A DNA stretch of 64,000 bases from Angiostrongylus vasorum. Taxonomy: Eukaryota; Nematoda; Chromadorea; Rhabditida; Metastrongylidae. The notes under the pieces were generated by a model. That model saw nothing but the letters and a program-made list of their open reading frames with translations. It was not told the DNA's origin and made no database searches. Below, in pieces: positions 57,757 through 64,000 of the stretch. Both the position numbers and the translations under genes were made by a program. The number at the start of each line of letters is the position of its first letter. Position 1 is the stretch's first letter. The stretch lies in contig JADANN010000422.1 in the NCBI GenBank assembly GCA_018806985.1, positions 1,014,001 through 1,078,000 on the forward strand. The letters are read 5' to 3'.

Positions 57757-58035
57757 GCAGCGTGTGGCGCAGTGGTCGGAGGAGCGCCCCGCAACACACG
57801 TGGAATGGATCCCGGCGCTAATGGCCCACTAAGCCTTCCATCTCTCCAGAGTCGGCAAATTGGTACCAAACTTGTCTAAAAGGATAGCAGCACTGGCTCG
57901 ATAATAGGCCACCGCGAGTCATTGTAAAGGCCACATATGCATTCAATCACCTCCAAGCGATGCCTAACGAAGACGAATGCATGGCGTATCCCTCAGGGAT
58001 TTATCAACGCCTAGAGTTTTATCTTGTATCTTTCA
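57757..58035 (+). repeat. SINE family A inside PLE
   Basis: Head GCGTGTGGCGCAGTGGTCGG (box A), AATGGATCC at box B, tail ATTTATCAACGCCTAGAGTT then TTATCTTG. It separates the PLE reverse transcriptase from its C-terminal domain. Confidence 0.88.
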
Positions 58036-58919
58036 TTACCCTGAAGAGCTATAGTTTCGTAGCTATTAGAAACGACTACTTGCCGCATTAATTTCAGGGA
58101 TCGTTCCTTCCGCATTCTTTCTGTGCACACATTGGTGGCTGCTCGAAGCATATTTCTAACAAGCGCCCTTTTTGTGTGTGAAGAAAAAGAAAAAAAAGGG
58201 GTAACAAACTAGTAATGTGGAAACCCGCTTCCCCTTGACTAAGCATAATGTGCTCTGAATGTCCATTTGTCCATTCCTTTTTGTGATGAACAAATAGAAG
58301 AAAATCATCTATATACCTACAGTAGAGAATGGCCGGAGATCGGTTAGTGATGCTTCCACCCCAGACATAAAGATGCTGGTGTCACTCGCTCTCCCATTGC
58401 CAACCCTATAATTTGTGCATAATATTTCCCAGACCATCTAAAGATTGAGTAGTTTAGGCACGCCTTTAGGAGGACCATGAGCTGCTGAATCGAGAAGCCA
58501 TACATGTTTATTGATTTTTTGTGATGTATAGGACATTTGGCGCTGGCTTGGTTAGCGGAGTCATTCGGCACGTTTGTGTAATGGGCAGTAAACTCGAAGG
58601 ACTCCATCGTGAACGCGCTGTTGGGACGCTCGTTATGCAAACGATCCAGGAACACTTAGGTATTCGTGAGATTAGCTGGTTTGTGCTTAGGCAAGTGAAC
58701 TAAAATTTTGTAAACTTAGCTATTCTACCTATTGGACCGACTACACAAGTGATGATGGTATTAACCCTGAAAGCTGAGGTGTCGGTAGACGCTGGCTCAT
58801 CAGTGGTTATTAGCTTATGAGTTTTGATAAATACGTATAAGACCAGACATGTTGGCAACTTTATTTTAAGTTGTGAAATAACTAATGGTTTTTAGCCGGA
58901 TAGAACAACACCTTTTCCA

Positions 58920-60400
58920 GAGAGGATAAGACCTGAACGTCTGAAGAACTTTCCGCTACTCTTCATCAACATACTTGCTTAGTTCTACACACATTCCCTG
59001 TCAGAATGCTAGGGTTCCCAATCACTTGAAGACCAACAAGACCGCGTTATTGTTCAAGAAGAGTGATCTCTACGAAATTGAGCATTGTCGCTCAATCTGC
59101 TTGCTGTCTTTTGTCGACAAACTCTTTATTTGGGCTATCCTAAGCAGGATTGACAGAGCACTGGATGAAGAACAACATTATGTGACCAAGCAGGGTTTCG
59201 AAAAGAATTCGGTACGATGGACTACATCCACACGATAACCAGATTCAGCGTACCGTCACGTGCCTACTGGAGACCGCCTTGCGCCACTTTCATAGATTTA
59301 ATAAAAGCTTTTGACATAGTTGAGGAAGAAGCCGTAATGGAAACTCTAGACGGCTAGGGGAGTCCCCCTACAAAGATTCTTACCGAGCTATAGAAAAAAT
59401 TTTACAGCCAAGATAAAAGCTAAAGGATAACGCTGTCGGCGTTGATCAGTCCCTTGGGGGATGGATCATGCATTCGGCTTCATTAAACATCGTTGGAGGT
59501 GACTGAATGAACGTCTGGCCTTTACAATGACTCGCGGTGGCCTGCCGATGTATCGAGCCAGTGTTCCTATCCTGCTTGACAAGTCTCGTACCAATTTGCC
59601 GACCCCGGAAGGATGAAAGGCACAGTGGGCCAGGTGCGCGGGAATCGATCCCGTGTGTATTACAGGGCGCCTCCTTCCACTGCGCCACACGAGCTCTTAC
59701 AGCCAAGGTATCAACAACAATATTAACAACGACGTTAAAAGGGGGATAGGCAAAGAGTTACCATCTCACCAGAATTATGCACTGTCACCTCCGAGAACTT
59801 CACGCGAGCAGTGGAGTAGGACAGCATGGGAGTGAAAATCGATGATCGTAATTACACCATCTTCGCCTTGCTGATAACGTCTTTCGTACAACACTAAGCA
59901 TTAGCCAGGTGGAGCGACTGAGCATGCAGGATGTAGTGAGCAGAAGAAAAAACGCCTGAGTTCGAGCACACCGTTTCGAGTCGTAACCGCTATAAAGGAT
60001 TCCCAAGCGTTTTGGAGCGTGCATTTCATGGGACGATGCTACGAGCATTTCGTAACAAGTAAATGGGAGAATGCATCCGACATTCCAATCCACGTCAGCA
60101 ATCAAAGATCTAAGACGCCTTTCTACAGGCGAAACTGTCGAAGATAAGGTAGCCAGGACACATAATGAGTATGAATGACAATAGATGGACAAGAGCGTTA
60201 GTAAATGGATTCCTCGAGATGACATACCAACAAAGGGAAGGCCAACGCCCCGATTGTCAGATTTTTTTCACAAAAGATATGATGCTAGACAATTTCCTAA
60301 AGCAAACACAACCCACTGGGCCAGTCTTGCAAGCGACTGGGAGAAATGGAGGATTTACACTCGACCATCAACTGGGACGATAAGTGACAGGTGACAATGC
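58920..60400 (+). pseudogene. RTE-type retrotransposon, 5' truncated, split by SINE A
   Basis: It starts inside the reverse transcriptase (RIRPERLKNFP, then TNKTALLFKKSDLYEIEHC and ALDEEQHYVTKQGFEKN). It is cut at 59412 by a SINE and resumes at 59708 (AKVSTTILTTTLKGG). The catalytic FADD is replaced by LADN (HLRLADNV near 59855). The C-terminal part NDNRWTRALVNGF and the PTGPVLQATGRNGGF region end near 60390. Multiple stops are present. It abuts the PLE, reading in the opposite direction. Confidence 0.85.
59413..59696 (-). repeat. SINE family A with 11-bp target-site duplication in an RTE
   Basis: Bounded by TTACAGCCAAG at 59402-59412 and 59697-59707, which is RTE coding sequence. Removing it restores RTE continuity. 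On the minus strand the 284-bp element starts GAGCTCGTGTGGCGCAGTGG and ends TATCCTTTAGCTTTTAT. Confidence 0.95.
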
Positions 60401-61974
60401 TCAAAGGAGCCGAATCCGTGACGAATCTCTTTTGGATCGCCCACAGTCGAAACCTTTTTGTCACAGATACATATTTCGTCGGATTCTATTTGGTTATTGA
60501 CTTGATAAGAAACGCCAAAGGAACCGAGGTCCGTAGATTTATATATGATAAAATTGCCTATTATTGAATGTTGCAAATATGAAACTGCTAGCAATGGAGA
60601 GATTTACATGATTCATGGAGTTTTGTAAAGTAGACAACCGTTTGAATAATGAAATTTTTTCACACTGAACAGAATAATCTATCTTCTTGGCGGTCTGCCC
60701 TTGCACGATTAACCATCATTCTCGACTAAGATTTCTAACGAATCCTCTATACGTTTCCAAATATTTATCACTCTACAGTGGAGACTATGGGTCACATATT
60801 CGTACAAAGGTTCAGAAGCTCACTAAAAGTGATACTCGGTGGTTTTTGATACAAATCGGTTCATAGAGTCATCATTAGCACTGCTTTCAACAAAATGAAA
60901 ATAGGAGAAAAATTGTCACTGAGTGAGCGAGGTGGTATCACGTGAGTCGGCCGAGCATGCTGAGAAATCCTATTCAACGTGAAGAGACAACAGAGAGAAC
61001 GGCATTATGTTCAATGGATGTCGTTCAGCCGAATCCATAGAATCTGACTGGATTTTAGCGCAAACTTCCGTGATAAAGTCATTGGACGGCATTTTCACCA
61101 CACTTGCACTCTTTCATGTCGATCTTTTCACGAAGCGAGGTCCGTCCTATAAATGTTCGTGTGACATCTACAACAACTTTTACTGATCAAATGGTCTTCT
61201 CCTTTAAGTCAACCAGCGTCTTCCATTACGTCTGTCTTCACCAGACAATTTCTCTTCAATATATACTCATCTTTAAGAAATCCTAGAAGAAGACGACTTT
61301 GTCAGTATGTTAACAATATGGAATAAAGCCTACTTTGAAAAATAGTTGTCTTCGAGGTACAAGAAGTTTTAATAACGTTGCCTTATTTTAAGGATTCCAT
61401 GTTTAATTTGTTCCACATATTCGCTTCCATGCTATGAGTTTCTTTTTCCATTTAGTGTATCAAAACGTGATTTTGCCCCAATGACAATGCTTGGAGCTGT
61501 TAGACTTGACTTCGCTTTCACTTTTGAAATTTCCTGCAAAGAATATGACAATCAGAAACCGTCATAATACATTCCTCCTTTCTTTTTCTCAGTTGGTGTT
61601 GTAAGCATTTAACATATTGGCCATATTTGTCGCATGTTCAGTACCAAAGTAGTGCCAAGTAGGCTTGGCGGGTAGTGGAGCGTCGTATTGCCCAGTGGCA
61701 AACGGGGACGTGCAACAGAGATCTAACCATCTCGTCGGTAATCGTTTCAATGTAAGCCCAATAACCCACATTATCCGAAACACAACTATTTTTGTTAATC
61801 AGCCGTCCTTAAGACATGACCTCTTTAGCACAGTTTATTTTTTGCATGTTGGCATTTCTTATCTTCGACAGTCAGTGAAGATCAGAATTGTGACTCCTCA
61901 TCCTGTAGTGTTTGTGATTGCTCGTATCATATTCATATTATCATCTATTATCGTATCATATTACAGAGGCACTT
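60401..61974. other. No firmly supported gene
   Basis: At 61589-61783 both strands look codable. Minus ends GTEHATNMANMLNAYNTN at a stop. Plus (GSGASYCPVANGDVQQ) ends at GTAAGC at 61753. Neither has a convincing acceptor, so neither is called. Confidence 0.3.
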
Positions 61975-62248
61975 GTAGTGCACGGTTAAAAGTGTTTTGC
62001 AATACACGCGTTAGCTTTGGTTCGATCTCCCATCCAAGGCCCGCCAAGATCTCCAACCTTCTGAGTGAGCAACTTGAAACCAGGCTTGTCTCGAAGACTA
62101 GCAGCATTGGCTCGATACATCGATTGGCCACCGCGAGTCATTCTAAAGGCCAGCTATGCATTCAATCACCTCTAATGATGCTTAATGAAGTCGAGTGCAT
62201 GCCGCATCCTCAGGGATTGATCAACACCAACAGCTTTATCCTTTATCC
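61975..62248 (+). repeat. SINE family A, head damaged
   Basis: TTTGGTTCGATCTCCCATCC keeps a strong box B-like sequence. The body and the tail GATTGATCAACACCAACAGC then TTTATCCTTTATCC are typical. The box A region is rearranged. Confidence 0.8.
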
Positions 62249-63759
62249 GTTTACCATGTTTCTTTGATAGCGCATTGAACAACGCCGAAATTTTCGGTCG
62301 TATGTATAACCCACGCTTCCGAAGTGTTGCTGAGATAGAAAAAATCGTTGATTCGAAAAAGATGAACGCTGTATATTATTCCCCTTTGTTTTCCTCCAAG
62401 TTCTCTAAGGTGCGTGTTGCTTGATATACTTACTGTACTATGCTTCCAAAGCCAACCTTTCGAATCTCGATTGGAAATAATTAATCACCCCAAGATTTGG
62501 TCTAGGTGTGAATGACCATGAGTAGTCTTAGTTGTCATTATGAAGCTCAGCAGTCTTCGGCATGGTTTCATCCATAATAGTTTTTGAGTTCCGATACGAA
62601 TTTCATTAGAATGTTCGTTGTGAGCGATTTTCGCCGTGATAAATGTGAGATCTTTGCGAAAGGATTGGTCTGGTTCTATTCTTTGTCTAATCAGGATGAT
62701 GATCACGAGACTATCACAGTCAACATTGGTACATATTTCTTCTTCAGGATGTGCTGACGAAGAGTTCTTAGCTGGTAGCATAAGCTGAGTGCAGCAGGCA
62801 GTCTGTTCTCTTCTTATTTATTTGCAACATACCTTTTGATCTCCCAAGTTTGAATCATCAGACCATCTGCAGTACCTCCTCATTCTATCATGTGTGCTTT
62901 GCACTGCAACGTCTCGGTTTATACTGTTAGCCTATCCGCACTCGTGCTCTTAACTGACGGCATGTTGCAAGCCATTTACGCGCCGGTAACAATAATACCC
63001 TTTATTTTTAGTGTTTTTGGAAAGTGGTACCTAACTGCATTTTTTCGAACACTTTCTAAGTAAAAGTGCTCCTTGTTAAAAAATAAAAACAAACTCAACG
63101 TCGCTAGACGTTTAGTTACAAGTCTTGAGCTTGGTATAGGAATAATAATAATCTTAATGACAATAATAATAGAAACAGAAGAAGAAGAATACGAAAGTCA
63201 TTAGACGATATGATGTAAACTGGTAAGTAGAAGTCAAAATAGAAACAATGAAGTCGCCCTATCTAGCGCCCAGTTACAAAAAGAAAGGACGAAGGTGACG
63301 AATCGAGTAGTCAACTTAACAAAATCTCTAGCATATGAGGAATGCTCCCTATGTGAACGATATCTGTTTGTGCCATATAATTCTTCTAATCGATTAATCG
63401 ATAGTGGTGCCTATGTTGCTGGGAAAAGCATTTGCTGGTTTTGATAGCGTTATGGCTCCTACTGCGACCCTTATCGTTTGGTGGTGGAAGCATCGCTTTC
63501 ACTCGTTGTTCTAACATAACGGTGCCGATTATTTTACTAGTTTAATGAATCTTGATAGAAGATGAGCGAAGTAAAGTAGTGTTTTGTTGTTCTTTTCTCG
63601 TGCTCTTTCTCTTATTATCTGTTTAGATTTCGTAAAATATAGTCATATTTCCTCGTAAAGAATGTCCCATCCCACTTTTACCCACCGTGATTGTTAAATT
63701 TGTTAAAGTACATTGTCAATTTTGGTGTTTCTTAGGATAAAACTAGCATGTCCTTTCAG
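62249..63759. other. No supported gene; simple repeats near 63140
   Basis: A 99-codon minus frame (62485-62781, starting MLPAKNSSSAHPEEE) has no splice support and no recognised motif. (AAT)n and (GAA)n tracts occur at about 63138-63195. Confidence 0.35.
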
Positions 63760-63915
63760 AACTGGTTTCATTACCACAGACGGTGCTTTCTACAATCAGG
63801 CAAAAATTCATATTCTTCCCTACTCATTATCTATTTCGATGTATGATTTACATGATAGGGGTGCTTATTACGGCATACTAGTCGTCATCATTGCAACATC
63901 TCTGTTCTATTGCAG
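63760..63915 (+). CDS. Candidate internal exon with membrane segment
   Basis: GTCCTTTCAG (to 63759) and CAG|GTGAGT (63915/63916) bound a 156-nt exon open in phase 2 to 2. The product is a polar part (TGFITTDGAFYNQAKIHIL) followed by YYGILVVIIATSLFYC, a likely transmembrane helix. Splice signals are strong on both sides. The rest of the gene lies outside the window or is unidentified. Confidence 0.5.
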
Positions 63916-64000
63916 GTGAGTCATTGGATCGATCTCTAGCTTTTTATTTTGTTTATGATAAGGAAGCCAAAATATTTTGAATATGGCACCGTAATAAAAC

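Larger units (their letters stand above)
56605..58810 (-). pseudogene. Penelope-like element, degenerate, invaded by two SINEs
   Basis: Read on the minus strand, the order is a hammerhead-like CTGATGAGCCAGCG motif (about 58797) and the reverse transcriptase. The RT has FEFTAHYTNVPND, then INMYGFSIQQLMVLLKACLN, then after a frameshift YCRYIDDFLLFVHHKKEW with the catalytic YIDD intact near 58310. Next come SFILPFIFSEISAAIK and a GIY-YIG region (CMSSGTAYLISCKVCWEEY then VGETSRPF) near 57400. A C-terminal KTLEAFWIIFKKSK follows near 56950. A second core-like motif (GAAGGCGAAACAGCCGAAAC) closes the element near 56630. SINE family A copies at 57757 and 57015 interrupt it. Frameshifts and stops make it inactive. 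Confidence 0.85.

Noticed and set aside
61665..62267. 200-codon + strand open frame
   Set aside because: Its second half is SINE family A. Only the first 30 codons, up to the GTAAGC at 61753, could be an exon.
1..64000. CRISPR arrays, bacterial operons, rRNA or a defence island
   Set aside because: No regularly spaced short repeats, ribosome-binding sites or tightly packed long frames. All signals are eukaryotic.

Overview
This window looks like nuclear DNA of a nematode, most likely a strongylid (hookworm-like) species. The evidence is intronic genes with TTTTCAG-type acceptors and GTAAG/GTGAG donors, small exons, and introns from about 50 bp to several kb. Degenerate RTE-type retrotransposons and Penelope-like elements (PLEs) match the forms I know from hookworm genomes. 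I see no bacterial operons, rRNA, CRISPR arrays or intact tRNA genes. All protein genes are exon assemblies by eye from splice sites and reading phase, so exon-level calls are tentative.

Layout. 0.7-1.9 kb: two Cys-containing candidate exons. 2-6.3 kb: SINE-like repeats, inverted-repeat elements and a PLE 3' fragment. 8.9-14.7 kb: a candidate three-exon gene for a 143-residue secreted basic protein, with a 5-kb repeat-filled first intron. 15-21.3 kb: SINEs and isolated exons. 22.0-22.8 kb: a Thr/Glu-rich two-exon gene. 24.4-30.5 kb: a 3-kb dead RTE on the minus strand, a PLE end, inverted-repeat elements and SINEs. 31.2-41.5 kb: a minus-strand gene of at least ten exons, one only 17 nt, with an unrecognised, mostly helical product. 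43-46.7 kb: a C-terminal membrane exon with a dileucine motif, SINEs and other repeats. 47.9-53.3 kb: the best gene in the window, six exons with fully consistent phases encoding a four-transmembrane protein of about 230 residues, LAPTM4-like in size and topology. 54.5 kb: a candidate first exon. 55.5-60.4 kb: a PLE and an RTE, both broken, with nested SINEs. 62-64 kb: one SINE copy and, near the end, a membrane exon.

The most informative signal is the repeat landscape. Family A (about 285 bp) has pol III box A/B sequences and exact 9-14 bp target-site duplications; it has inserted into family B, an RTE and a PLE. Family B carries a differently derived tRNA-like head, has 13-14 bp duplications, and often forms inverted dimers. 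Families C and D are inverted-repeat elements that share a hammerhead-ribozyme-like core with PLE 3' ends. These insertions give a relative chronology: family A is younger than families B, RTE and PLE. I found no novel defence or metabolic system. The candidates for new description are the two SINE families, the inverted-dimer behaviour of family B and the ribozyme-like inverted-repeat elements.
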